Below the pieces are notes generated by a model that was not told the DNA's origin, did not search any database, and was given only the letters and a program-made list of their open reading frames with translations. Source: CAIQJJ01 sp964606085 (GTDB lineage Bacteria; Chloroflexota; Anaerolineae; Anaerolineales; UBA4823). Taken from it: a stretch of DNA of 64,000 nt. The position numbers were made by a program, and so were the translations under genes. Location: contig CAZSFD010000015.1 in assembly GCA_964606085.1 (NCBI GenBank), positions 9,653 through 73,652 on the forward strand, in the 5' to 3' direction. Positions 1 to 7,996 of the stretch are shown here, one piece after another. The number at the start of each line of letters is the position of its first letter. Position 1 is the stretch's first letter.

Positions 1-270
1 ATGACCGAGTGTAGCACAGGCCGCGCCAATGCGTATCCTGAGAAGTAGGGAGATTTTTCACCACCCGTCAGGATGACGGCAAAAGCCCGCCGGGGGTATC
101 ATTCCTGCCAGTGGGGAGGCAACTCTCCCGCTGGCGAGGGGTGCTGGCGGGATAGATTGGGTTTTGATGGGAATGAGGAGGCGAAATGGATTGGCAGATT
201 GGCAGATTGTTGGATTTTGGGATTGAAGGAGAGGAGGTTGTATAACTGATGATACTGCTTTGAAAATAGC

Positions 271-296
271 GTAAGGCGAAATTAATTTCGCCTTAC
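271..296. repeat. 26-bp perfect palindrome
   Basis: The stretch runs from GTAAGGCGAAATT into its exact reverse complement with no spacer. It lies just downstream of the transporter remnant. A partial copy of the same core (AAGGCGAAATTCATTT) occurs near 48864, so it is probably one member of an interspersed repeat family. The rest of 1-340 holds no gene that I can support. Confidence 0.8.
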
Positions 297-342
297 AACA
301 CCGCAGATTTTCATCCATCGGGGTGTTGGCAAAACATGGCAT

Positions 343-492
343 CTCAGCAGGAGCGTTGAAAATATCCGGGTTGGCGGCCACGAAGGCATCCAACTGCTTC
401 TGGAGTTCGGCCATCACTTTGTCGAGGCCAGCGTCCTTCTGAGCTTGCAGCCAGGCATTCACGCCTGCGTCGGGATCATCAACGATGTCACG
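343..492 (-). pseudogene. Remnant of sugar ABC transporter substrate-binding protein (C-terminus)
   Basis: About 50 codons read DPDAGVNAWLQAQKDAGLDK and continue with KVMAELQKQLDAFVAANPD, which resembles the extreme C-terminus of LplA-type (DUF3502-like) extracellular sugar-binding lipoproteins. The reading frame upstream is closed by a TGA at 493-495 and by the stop of the GH2 gene only about 30 bases further on, so the remaining ~450 residues of such a protein are absent. Downstream the similarity ends after PDIFN and the frame runs into unrelated sequence. It is seen as a fragment; the family assignment is from memory of the motif, and the substrate cannot be stated. A matching permease fragment lies at the other end of the glycosidase cluster. 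Confidence 0.6.
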
Positions 493-525
493 TCAGATAC
501 ATCCAATGGAAATGTCATTCAGCCA

Positions 526-3500
526 TCAATCCAACGTCAGGGGATAACGCAGACCGGGAACCGGCTCGGCATATTTATTCATAAACCAGGCATTCAGGCG
601 AATGTCTTCGCCTGCCGCTCGACAGACCAACGCCAGGCGGTTGATGCCTTGCCGAAGGGGGATGTCCTCTACCTTCACACTGGTTTGTGAAGGTGCTTGA
701 GCATCCAAAAAATCTCGCCCATTGACAAAAAGCTGCACGCTGCAATTGGCTTCGATGAATAAATCGGGGACGATGGAGCTATCGGGCAGCACGCCGCTGG
801 CGCGCTTTTCGGGGTCGCGGTTGATCTCCGATTCGATGAAGCACGTCAGGAACCAGGTTTGCCCGGCGCTGTTGGGGATGTTAATCACCCCGTCGCGCTT
901 TTCCAGGCGCACCATCCAGCCGTAGACGCCCTCGCCCAGGTTGTTGAGCGCATAATTTTCATCCGTAAAGTACGCCGTCATTGCCGCCAAATCCTGATGT
1001 TCGGCGCGCCCCAGGCCCATGAAGGCTTCGATGCCGTAATCGGTGGCCTGTTTTTGATGGCTGAAGAGTTCGGTACGAATTTCTGCTCCCAGGTTTGCCA
1101 GCAGGCGGTTGTAGATGCGCTGGATTTTGGGGCTTTCGACATCCTTCAACACCTGGCAAAAGACGAGTTGGCCCTTGCCGACCGGCAGAACGGCGGCGTA
1201 AATTGCAGGCGTGAAGTCGGCAATGCGATTCAACGTTGCCACGGCCATCTTAATCGGCTCGCCGTCTTTGCCGCGCACAAAGTAATCTTCCCACGGGGCG
1301 TGGACGCTCTCGAAGAGCGGCTGAGCGCCGGGGATTTCGAGGGCATGGCGGGCGATCAGGCGGTTGCTGTAACTGGGCGGGGTGTAGGTAACGCGTTCGA
1401 GCAGGGAGAGATCAAAAGCAGTGAGTGATTGGGTGATTGGGTGATTAAGTGATTTTGCGAGTTGGTAGGTGGGGGCTTCGGTGATGACGATGGGAAGGCC
1501 GGTGAGTTGCCGTAAAACTCCCTGATAGCGCGGCTCCACCGGGTTGAGCAGGATTGTGGCTCCACTGTCCAGCAAAGCGGGCAAGCGCGGGTCATCAGGG
1601 TCGAGATTAATCACCTGGGCCGAGGGCGCTTGGGGCCGCGTCAAGGCGTAAGCCAGCAGGTTACGCAGCAAAATCGCCGCTTGCGGAACCGTATCGGCAT
1701 ATTCTTCCAGCGCCACCTGGCAGCAGATCGCCCGCCCCGCGCCGTGGCGGTAGGCCACCAGCGGCGTCCACAACAGGCCGCCCCATCCAAAGTAACCTTC
1801 GCCGCATTCGAGCAAAATTTCCAGGTCGCCCTGGCTCGGTTTGTGGAAGGCGTTACGCACCAGGCCATTCCATCCGGGGCTGTGCGGGTTGTCGGGCGTC
1901 CAGAAGCGCAAATCTTCGGCAGAAAGCCCGGCGAAGATGGGGTGTTCGGGTGGATTGGGGAAGGCCGAGAAAAATTTGCGCCCCGAAAGGGAGAGTTCTC
2001 CCAGGGTGAATTGATCCTGTTCGAGGACGATCAGCACCCCGCCGCGGGCGACGAACTCGCCCAGGGGAGCTTGAATCCCCGCGGGGGCGCGGTAGAAAGC
2101 GCCGATCACCAGCACATCGAGGGCTTCCAGGCTGGCAGCATCCACCTGGGCCAAAGACTCCAAACCGGTGAGCCATTGGCGTAAGCGGGCATACCGGGAG
2201 GCCTCCCCCAGGTAGGCGATGCGCTTGCCAGCCGCGTCGAGCGGCTGGATGGGCGCGTGGATGGTGTAGGTGAATTCGCTTTCGGCGCGCAATTCGTTGC
2301 CATGATAGAGCTGGATCGCCAGAGTCAGATGGCCGATGGGCAAATTGAAAGTGTGTTCCCACGCCACCCGTTCGCCGGGCGGCTGGGCAAAGGCCGTTTC
2401 GCCGGTCTGCACGGTTTTCTCGCCATCTGCAAGCGACCAAACCAAACGGACGTGGGCGGGGCGCTCGGTATCGTTATAGATGCTGAAATGGCGGTTGAGC
2501 GGCCCGGCGTAAAAGTGCGTATCGAGTTCATCGGCGAAGAACGCCACCGGCTGGAAGGCGCGTTGCACGGGTTCATAGGCCGGGTTGGGGAGGTGCCGCG
2601 GGGCATCTACCAACCCGTTGTGGATCGTCAGCGTGTGGGCGGGGATGCGCCGCGGCTTGGGGCCGGGGGTATCGAGGCGCTCCCAGGCCAGCGGCGTGTG
2701 AGCGGCGGGCAAAGTCCAGTGCGAGTAGTGGACGATGTTGAAGGGCGTGACCGCCGCACCCTCGCGCCGGGCGTATTCGAGGAACAGGCGCTCATTCTCG
2801 CCGATGGCCCACAGGCAGCGCTCGTAGCTCGTGTAGGCTTCGGGGCCGCCCAGGTCGGTGCAGGTCTGCGGGGAGATGTAATGATAGGGGCCATGTTCGC
2901 CAAAAATTAAGGGCTTCTCCCCTCTCCCCGCGGGAGAGGGGCCGGGGGTGAGGGAATTTCTCCAACCCTCAATCGTCCCGTCAATGTTGTAGTGCATCGA
3001 GATGATGTCGCACCACTCGGCGGGGACGAGGCGGTTATCGCCATCGTAGCTGATCGGGCGAGTGGGGTCGAGCGTGCGCATCGCCGCCGTCAGGCCGGGG
3101 ATGGCGGCGCAATAGCCATCGCGGCCATCCACCCAGCGCATCTCATTTTGCAGGCTCCAAACGATCACGCTTGGATGATTGCGGTCTCGGCGCACAAGGC
3201 GCTCGAGGTGAGCGCGGCAGTTTGAGAGGAAGCGTGGATCGTCCGAAAGCGTGGCCTTGCTCGAACCGTAAATGGCGCTCTCGTCCACAATCAACATGCC
3301 TTCTTCGTCGGCCACATCCAGGAAAAATTCAGGGTAGGGCTGGGCGTGCAAGCGGATGAAATTGACGCCGGTCTCCTTACTGGCGCGGTACCAGTTGCGG
3401 GCGTAATCGGGCGTCTGGTAGACGAAGCCCTGGTAATGCCAGGCATCGCCGCGCGGGTTGAGGCGAGTGCCGTTGAGGACAAAGTGATCGCCTTCGATCC

Positions 3501-4410
3501 AAATTTCGCGGAAGCCAAAGCGGGTGATTTGAGAGTCTTGGACGCGGATGGACGCGGATAAACGCGGAAGCTGGTTTTGATCCGCGTTTTCCGCGTTTAT
3601 CTGCGTCCCATTTTCGAGGGTTGTTTCGAGAGAATACAAATGCGGATTCTCCGGCGACCACAGGTGCGCGTCGGCCCACGGGGATTCGAGGCGAACGGTG
3701 GCCGATTCACCCTTCGAGATCGTGATCCCCTGCTCAAGTACAGGCGAAGCGTTGGGGATGACTGCTTTCACACTGCCGCGAAAAATCTCATCGCCCCGGT
3801 TCTCCACCGTCACCTCCACGACGATTTTGCCCTGCCGCACCGAAGTTTGCACAAACACGTCGCGAATCCAGGCTGCCGGGCGGGTTTCGACGAACACATC
3901 TTGCCAGGGGCCGCGCGCCAGCCCCGCAAACCACGAGCCGTTGGGCACGATTACCTTATCGCCCGTTTCGGTGGGGATGCGTTCCCAGGGGCCGCACCAC
4001 AGGGTCAGTTCGTTTTCGCCAGGGCGCAGCAAGTCGGTCACATCAAACTCAACCGGCAAATATGACTCGTTTTGCAGCGGAAGCGACTGACCGTTGACAA
4101 ACACCTGCCAGCGTTGCAATACCCCGTGGAAGATCAGCCAGGTGCGTTCGCCGGGCCGTTGATCCGCGACAAATTTTCGGCGCAATAAACCGGCGGGGGC
4201 ATCGTTCCAGGCGGCGGGGTAGCCAAAGAGATCGTAGGGCTGAAATTCGGCCTTGACATCAAAGCTCCAGCGCCAGGAGGACGGCACGCGCAAGGGTTCG
4301 CTTTCCCAGGCGGGGGCGACGGGCAGGGTTTCGAGCGGGGTGGGGTTGGCAAGCGGGCAAAATTGCCATTCGCCGTTCAGGCAGGTGGATGTGTAGGGAG
4401 AGGGTGACAT
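526..4410 (-). CDS. Glycoside hydrolase family 2 protein (beta-galactosidase/glucuronidase type), oversized
   Basis: This 1294-residue protein has the GH2 order: N-terminal jelly-roll sugar-binding domain (about 1-180), immunoglobulin-like domain (to about 300), then a TIM barrel starting near FGFREIWIEGDHFVLNG. The acid/base glutamate is in VWSLQNEM and the nucleophile glutamate in LIFGEHGPYH. The C-terminal ~600 residues, which include glutamine-amidotransferase-like and jelly-roll-like stretches, are not assigned. It should hydrolyse terminal beta-linked sugars of oligosaccharides; no signal peptide is evident, so a cytoplasmic role is likely. It follows the GH63-like gene by 25 bases and is probably co-transcribed. 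Three repeat insertions lie inside the gene, all in frame (1421-1454, 2916-2955, 3540-3608). The exact substrate is not predictable. Confidence 0.9.
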   Translation of the reverse strand: MSPSPYTSTCLNGEWQFCPLANPTPLETLPVAPAWESEPLRVPSSWRWSFDVKAEFQPYDLFGYPAAWNDAPAGLLRRKFVADQRPGERTWLIFHGVLQRWQVFVNGQSLPLQNESYLPVEFDVTDLLRPGENELTLWCGPWERIPTETGDKVIVPNGSWFAGLARGPWQDVFVETRPAAWIRDVFVQTSVRQGKIVVEVTVENRGDEIFRGSVKAVIPNASPVLEQGITISKGESATVRLESPWADAHLWSPENPHLYSLETTLENGTQINAENADQNQLPRLSASIRVQDSQITRFGFREIWIEGDHFVLNGTRLNPRGDAWHYQGFVYQTPDYARNWYRASKETGVNFIRLHAQPYPEFFLDVADEEGMLIVDESAIYGSSKATLSDDPRFLSNCRAHLERLVRRDRNHPSVIVWSLQNEMRWVDGRDGYCAAIPGLTAAMRTLDPTRPISYDGDNRLVPAEWCDIISMHYNIDGTIEGWRNSLTPGPSPAGRGEKPLIFGEHGPYHYISPQTCTDLGGPEAYTSYERCLWAIGENERLFLEYARREGAAVTPFNIVHYSHWTLPAAHTPLAWERLDTPGPKPRRIPAHTLTIHNGLVDAPRHLPNPAYEPVQRAFQPVAFFADELDTHFYAGPLNRHFSIYNDTERPAHVRLVWSLADGEKTVQTGETAFAQPPGERVAWEHTFNLPIGHLTLAIQLYHGNELRAESEFTYTIHAPIQPLDAAGKRIAYLGEASRYARLRQWLTGLESLAQVDAASLEALDVLVIGAFYRAPAGIQAPLGEFVARGGVLIVLEQDQFTLGELSLSGRKFFSAFPNPPEHPIFAGLSAEDLRFWTPDNPHSPGWNGLVRNAFHKPSQGDLEILLECGEGYFGWGGLLWTPLVAYRHGAGRAICCQVALEEYADTVPQAAILLRNLLAYALTRPQAPSAQVINLDPDDPRLPALLDSGATILLNPVEPRYQGVLRQLTGLPIVITEAPTYQLAKSLNHPITQSLTAFDLSLLERVTYTPPSYSNRLIARHALEIPGAQPLFESVHAPWEDYFVRGKDGEPIKMAVATLNRIADFTPAIYAAVLPVGKGQLVFCQVLKDVESPKIQRIYNRLLANLGAEIRTELFSHQKQATDYGIEAFMGLGRAEHQDLAAMTAYFTDENYALNNLGEGVYGWMVRLEKRDGVINIPNSAGQTWFLTCFIESEINRDPEKRASGVLPDSSIVPDLFIEANCSVQLFVNGRDFLDAQAPSQTSVKVEDIPLRQGINRLALVCRAAGEDIRLNAWFMNKYAEPVPGLRYPLTLD
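1421..1454. repeat. GTGATTGG tandem repeat inside the GH2 gene
   Basis: Four near-identical units of GTGATTGG/GTGATTAA occur in a row and are read on the minus strand as SLNHPITQSLT. The same unit recurs between the two YYY genes (40440-40492) and upstream of the hydrolase (about 53910-53970). It keeps the frame of the GH2 gene and falls between predicted secondary-structure blocks. Confidence 0.75.
2916..2955. repeat. Palindromic repeat (GGCCGGGGGTGAGGG family), copy 1
   Basis: A hairpin of CTCCCCTCTCCC and GGGAGAGGGG is followed by CCGGGGGTGAGGG. It is translated within GH2 as a stretch containing LTPGPSPAGRGEKP, directly before the nucleophile motif FGEHG. An inverted copy with the same tail sits in the neighbouring GH63-like gene at 5829-5867. 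This type of repeat is known to be widely interspersed in bacterial genomes. Confidence 0.85.
3540..3608. repeat. GCGGATAAACGCGG inverted repeat inside the GH2 gene
   Basis: Units such as GGACGCGGATAAACGCGGA on the left and GATCCGCGTTTTCCGCGTT on the right form an imperfect inverted repeat. It is translated in frame as a linker (INAENADQNQLPRLSASIR) between the immunoglobulin-like domain and the TIM barrel start. The insertion explains about 20 residues not expected at this domain border. Confidence 0.7.
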
Positions 4411-4435
4411 GGTGAAAGGGTGACAGGATGAGACG

Positions 4436-5928
4436 TCAGGCGGGCGAAAGGAGGATGGTTTCGGAGCCGCCGGGCCAGAGGGTTTCGAGCGCCAGGGGCA
4501 TGTTTGAATGGGCGGTAATCACCGGCTTCTCAGCGGGTGATGCACGCGCCGCGCAGTGCAGATCGAGCAGGCCATCGGGGCCGAAGGGATATTGGCGCAC
4601 GCCGAACTCATCGGTCAGGCGCACATCCCAGGTGAGGGTGTTGGCAGGAACGTTGGGGCGCAGGCCGAAGACGTACTCGAACAGCACCGCCACCGGGGGC
4701 AGGCCTGTCCAGCCGACGAAATCGCCGGCCGAATGGTTGCCGCGGGCGGCGCTTTCGGGGGCGTAATTTTCCCAGACGGTGCCGGTCTCTTCAAAGGTTT
4801 TGATCACGTTGGCGTGGTGGTTGACGCCGATCTCGTGGGCGAGATCGTGATAGCCGTTTTGGGTCAGGCCGCGCAGAATCATGTAATTGGTGGGCGACCA
4901 AATGCTGCCACGCCAATAACCGCCGCCGGGGTTGTAGTAGGGATCGTCTGCCGAGAGGGTGGGAACGCGATGCGGACGGTTGAACTCGCCCGGGGCGTTG
5001 AGGTGATCTACGAGGCGGGCGAGGCGCTCCGGGGGTGTGATTCCGCCCAGCAAGGCCCAAAAAGCCCCAATGGTTTTCACGCTCGAAAGGCTGCCGTCGG
5101 CCCGGCGGTCGAAGTAGAAGCCGCGGGCATCGTCCCACATGGTGGCGTTGATCACCTGCGAGAGGCGGGCGATCTCCGAGTGGAGATCAACCACATCATC
5201 GGTGTGGCCCAATTCTCCAGCCATGCGGATCAACACCTGGGCCGAGAAGGCCGCCTGAAAGCAGGTGTCCACCCAGGTCATGTGGTCGTGGTTCCACCAC
5301 TCGTTGGGGCCGTCGCCCACCGGGCCGAGCAGGCGCGGCTGGTTATCCATGCCGCAGGCCCAGCCGGTGGCCCAATAGGTGCCGTCTTGCCAGGTGCGGT
5401 AGCGGCGCATCCATTGGTGGTAGGCCAAGAGCGCCGGGAAGACTTTGGCGAGGCGTTCTTTATCGCCAAAGTTGACGTAATATTCCCATTCGCTCCAGCC
5501 CAACACATCGGGGCCGGTGGCGGGCGGGTCGAAGCGTTTGAAACAATCGGAGCCGTCGCTCTCGCGGATTTCGCGTCAGATGAAACCATCGGGGTGCTGT
5601 TTGCAATATAACGGCAGAACATCAGGATAAAGGCCGAATCCCACATGAAGAGGTTGCCGTTGAAGGCCGTGTCAATGTATGGCGAGACGAAGCCATTTTG
5701 CGGGGTTGGCTGTTTCAGGTTGCGGAAGGCAATCTCCCAGATTTTCCAGTAGCAGGCGATGGCGCTTTCGTGGCCGGGCCAGAAGGGTTGGGGCAGAAGG
5801 GCGCGGGCGTTCTCGAAGGTGGGGAGGTCCCTCACCCCCGGCCCCTCTCCCAACGGGAGAGGGGAGATAGTGCGGAAAGGGTTGGCTTCGGCATGGGGGT
5901 TGGGGATGTAGGTGGCGTACCAGTCCAT
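4436..5928 (-). pseudogene. GH63-like (mannosylglycerate hydrolase/glucosidase type) glycosidase, disrupted
   Basis: Two parts of one (alpha/alpha)6-barrel glycosidase are visible. The 5' part starts at 5928 (MDWYATYIPNPHAEANPF) and runs to DSAFILMFCRY near 5600; the 3' part resumes in another frame as CKQHPDGFI, a TGA at about 5576-5578, then REIRESDGSDCFKRFDPP and a clean frame to the stop at 4436, with WSEWEYY, GMDNQPR and YWRGSIWSPTNY typical of the family. Compared with family memory about 20 codons are missing between the two parts. The TGA sits where I recall a cysteine (GFICREI). Deletion plus frameshift plus stop argue for a pseudogene; assembly error is the alternative. A repeat insertion (5829-5867) lies in the 5' part. 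Confidence 0.75.
5829..5867. repeat. Palindromic repeat (GGCCGGGGGTGAGGG family), copy 2
   Basis: Inverted copy of the element at 2916-2955, with the CTCTCCC/GGGAGAG hairpin and loop AAC. It is translated in the GH63-like gene as ISPLPLGEGPGVRD. Both copies sit in the same orientation relative to hairpin and tail but are read through different frames, which shows that the element has more than one open frame. Confidence 0.85.
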
Positions 5929-5956
5929 TGGAAATAGCCCTTCAGTGTGTGAATAA

Positions 5957-5973
5957 GGTATAATTTTTATACC
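5957..5973 (+). promoter_or_regulatory. brnTA -10 box inside an inverted-repeat operator; leaderless start
   Basis: GGTATAATTTTTATACC is a 7-bp perfect inverted repeat with a 3-base spacer, and its left arm contains a consensus TATAAT (5959-5964). The brnT ATG follows immediately at 5974, so the transcription start would fall at or within a few bases of the start codon. BrnA antitoxins are known to repress their own promoter; binding here is inference. Confidence 0.6.
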
Positions 5974-6240
5974 ATGAGCTTCGAGTACGATCCAAACAAA
6001 AGCGCTGCCAACCTGGAAAAACACGGGATGGATTTTGTCACCGCTCAAGCATTATGGTTCGATGCCCATCGGTTGGAAATCCCGGCAAAAACTGTAGATG
6101 AGCCGCGCTTTTTGGTGATTGGGCGTATTGAAGGTAAGTTTTGGTCAGCGGTGATCACCTATCGAGGCGCTGCGGATATCCGAATTATTTCTGTGCGCCG
6201 TTCACGACCTGAGGAGATCGAACTTTATGAAAGCGTCTGA
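5974..6240 (+). CDS. brnT: BrnT-family toxin
   Basis: An 88-residue protein with the BrnT pattern: N-terminal FEYDPNKSAANLEKHGMDF, central DEPRFLVIGRIEG and C-terminal RIISVRRSRPEEIELYE. BrnT folds like RelE and is a ribonuclease that halts growth until neutralised by BrnA. The start follows directly on the -10 box. It overlaps brnA by 14 bases, so the pair is translationally coupled. It sits in the gap between the divergent GH63-like gene and the convergent cellulase-like gene, as expected for a mobile toxin-antitoxin cassette. Confidence 0.9.
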   Translation: MSFEYDPNKSAANLEKHGMDFVTAQALWFDAHRLEIPAKTVDEPRFLVIGRIEGKFWSAVITYRGAADIRIISVRRSRPEEIELYESV

Positions 6241-6457
6241 ATTCGACGAAAAATTTGATCAGGGTGAGGACGTTTCGGAAGCGCTTGACCTGGACAAGGC
6301 ACGTCGTCCTGGGGAAGAACAAAAACGCGTCAATGTGGATTTTCCACTGTGGATGCTACACGCTCTCGATGAACGGGCGCGGCATTTGGGGGTCACGCGC
6401 CAATCCTTGATCAAGATGTGGCTCGCCGAACGTCTGGAGTCCGCATCGGCTACTTGA
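6227..6457 (+). CDS. brnA: BrnA-family antitoxin
   Basis: A 76-residue protein with an acidic N-terminus (FDEKFDQGEDVSEALD) that would wrap the toxin and a ribbon-helix-helix-like C-terminus (RVNVDFPLWMLHALDERARHLGVTRQSLIKMWLAERL) for DNA binding. It would neutralise BrnT and repress the promoter at 5957-5973. Its last codons overlap the convergent end of the cellulase-like gene by 8 bases. Confidence 0.88.
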   Translation: MKASEFDEKFDQGEDVSEALDLDKARRPGEEQKRVNVDFPLWMLHALDERARHLGVTRQSLIKMWLAERLESASAT

Positions 6458-7664
6458 GAAATTTCTCGGTCAAGCGCCGGTGCCAGCGCACATCGCGCCA
6501 GTTGGCAAATTGGGGCTGGCAGTAGTTGTGCGGCGTCCAGCCCCACATGCCAAATTCGAGGGCGTCATCCACCGACCATTCGGCCCAATCGAGCAGCCAG
6601 CCCCAATCCAGGTTGGGGCTGTCGAAGTAATACCAGCTCGACCACGATTCGCTGGTGGTGAGCGGCGTCCCTTCCCGCTGGCTCCAGGCAGCGAAGGCGG
6701 CCAGCTTGGCTCGCTGGCGGGCGCGCAACATGGGAGCCACGGCGCGGGCGGTTTGGGCGCAGCGGGCGCTAAATTCGGCGTGCCAATCGTCACGGGTGAA
6801 CAGGTGCGGCATAAAATCGGCGAAACGCGTGCGCTCGCGCCAGCGCGGGTCGGCGTCGGCGTAGAAGTGGACATCGAGGCAGTCGAAGTGCAAGGGAACA
6901 TCCAGCCAGCGCGTGTCGCCGTGGATGGAGGCGGTGAAGCGCAGTTCGGGGAATTCGCGCTGGAGCTTGGCAACTGCCCCGTTGAGATCATCGGCCAGGA
7001 AGGCGATCTGCGCCTCGGTGAAGCGCGGCACGCCCCACCCGGCGCCGGTGCGCTGCTCGATGGTTTTGATGTACTCGTGCAGGAAGTATGGTACTTCGTT
7101 CGATAGGTCTACATAAACCAGTCCCTCGAACCCGAAGCGTTTGCGCCACTCGCGCAGCATCTTGGCCCACAGGTCTGCCGCTTCGAGGTGGGTGCGTGGG
7201 GCCAGGCTGCCCTGGGCGAAGGGATTGTTGCCCGATTGATCGGTGAACCACCAGGCCGAGAGGGTGTAATTCAGCCGTCGGGCCAGCACTTTCTCCATGA
7301 ATTCGATCAGCCATTCGCCCACCGGCCCGCTGACGGCCTTATCCCAGCCCCAGGGCATGAAGGGCGTCTGCGGGTCGGGCCAGGAAAAGGCGGTTTCGGG
7401 GTGGCTCAGGTCGAGCAGTTGCGGCAGAGGGTCGAGGCGCAGGGTGTTGTAGCCGCGTTCAATGGCTTCGTCGAGGACGCGGTCGTAATCGGCATACGAT
7501 TCGCCGGGGACGTGGCGGTCGCCAGGAACATGGCGCAGCAGGAAGGCCTGATCCCACATGAGGAGGGTCAGGCGGCGCGGGTTCAGGCTGGCGCGCATGT
7601 CAAAGGCGGCAGGGGGCTGGGGCGCTCCGCCGGGGGAGGAAGCATGTTGCAGGGGGAAGTTCAT
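6450..7664 (-). CDS. Cellulase-like TIM-barrel protein (clan GH-A type)
   Basis: A 404-residue protein. NTLRLDPLPQLL, TLSAWWFTD, VYVDLSNEVPYFLHEY and LTTSESWSSWYYFDSP look like successive strands of a GH-A barrel; the NE of DLSNEVP is the likely acid/base and the glutamate of TTSESW the likely nucleophile. No signal peptide is evident. It belongs to the same minus-strand glycosidase group as GH63 and GH2, though brnTA now separates it from them. The start at 7664 is preceded by AAGGA at good spacing. Substrate unknown; it matches the general cellulase-like family rather than a characterised GH5 subfamily. Confidence 0.7.
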   Translation of the reverse strand: MNFPLQHASSPGGAPQPPAAFDMRASLNPRRLTLLMWDQAFLLRHVPGDRHVPGESYADYDRVLDEAIERGYNTLRLDPLPQLLDLSHPETAFSWPDPQTPFMPWGWDKAVSGPVGEWLIEFMEKVLARRLNYTLSAWWFTDQSGNNPFAQGSLAPRTHLEAADLWAKMLREWRKRFGFEGLVYVDLSNEVPYFLHEYIKTIEQRTGAGWGVPRFTEAQIAFLADDLNGAVAKLQREFPELRFTASIHGDTRWLDVPLHFDCLDVHFYADADPRWRERTRFADFMPHLFTRDDWHAEFSARCAQTARAVAPMLRARQRAKLAAFAAWSQREGTPLTTSESWSSWYYFDSPNLDWGWLLDWAEWSVDDALEFGMWGWTPHNYCQPQFANWRDVRWHRRLTEKFLK

Positions 7665-7775
7665 GGGGAAATCCTTTTTGATGAACCTGGAGACACCGGG
7701 TTTTTGCGAAGATTTTTTATACCAACCAATCCATCACAACCTGGGCGGGACGCGCCTGCCCGTTGATGACGACGC

Positions 7776-7934
7776 AATGAAGATGGTGTTCAAAAAAAGC
7801 GTGTTGTAGGTGATCCGCTCCACCACGTTCGATTTGAACAAAAACTCGAAATTTTTGAACCCCACCCACTCACTGCCGAACAACCCCTTGTTGGCCTTAA
7901 AATTTTTGAAGGCAATGATGATACCCCCCATCAT
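7776..7934 (-). pseudogene. Remnant of sugar ABC transporter permease (LplB type)
   Basis: Fifty-three codons read MMGGIIIAFKNFKANKG, then LFGSEWVGFKNFEFLFKS and ITYNTLFLNTIFI. This matches the stretch after the first transmembrane helix of LplB-like sugar permeases up to the second helix. Nothing permease-like precedes or follows: downstream the frame turns into unrelated residues, upstream lies the promoter of the response regulator. It is a fragment of about 150 bases of a gene normally near 900. Together with the binding-protein fragment at 343-492 it indicates loss of a sugar importer from this locus. No other gene occupies 7665-7996. Confidence 0.7.
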
Positions 7935-7950
7935 GGTAGCTCCTTGTGAA

Positions 7951-7959
7951 TGTTATAAT
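7951..7959 (+). promoter_or_regulatory. Extended -10 promoter of the response regulator
   Basis: TGTTATAAT, an extended -10 (TGnTATAAT), with no recognisable -35. Transcription would start near 7966, so the longer open frame beginning at 7946 cannot be the translated start. Confidence 0.55.
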
Positions 7960-7996
7960 CTTTTTCGCCTCGCCATTGGGCGATTCTACGCCATCT

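Noticed and set aside
1..57. Possible 3' end of a gene at the left edge (open frame MTECSTGRANAYPEK)
   Set aside because: Too short, no supporting motif, and the edge of the window leaves nothing to test.
493..495. TGA before the binding-protein fragment as another recoded codon (ATC TGA CGT GAC ATC resembles ATC TGA CGC GAA ATC of the GH63-like gene)
   Set aside because: The sequence upstream of it is the 3' end of GH2 and does not resemble a binding protein, so there is no protein to read through. The similarity of ten bases is probably chance.
5278..6048. 256-codon minus-strand frame as an independent gene
   Set aside because: Its first 40 codons cover brnT in antisense and its last 90 codons are out of frame with the GH63-like protein; only the middle is the true 5' part of that gene.
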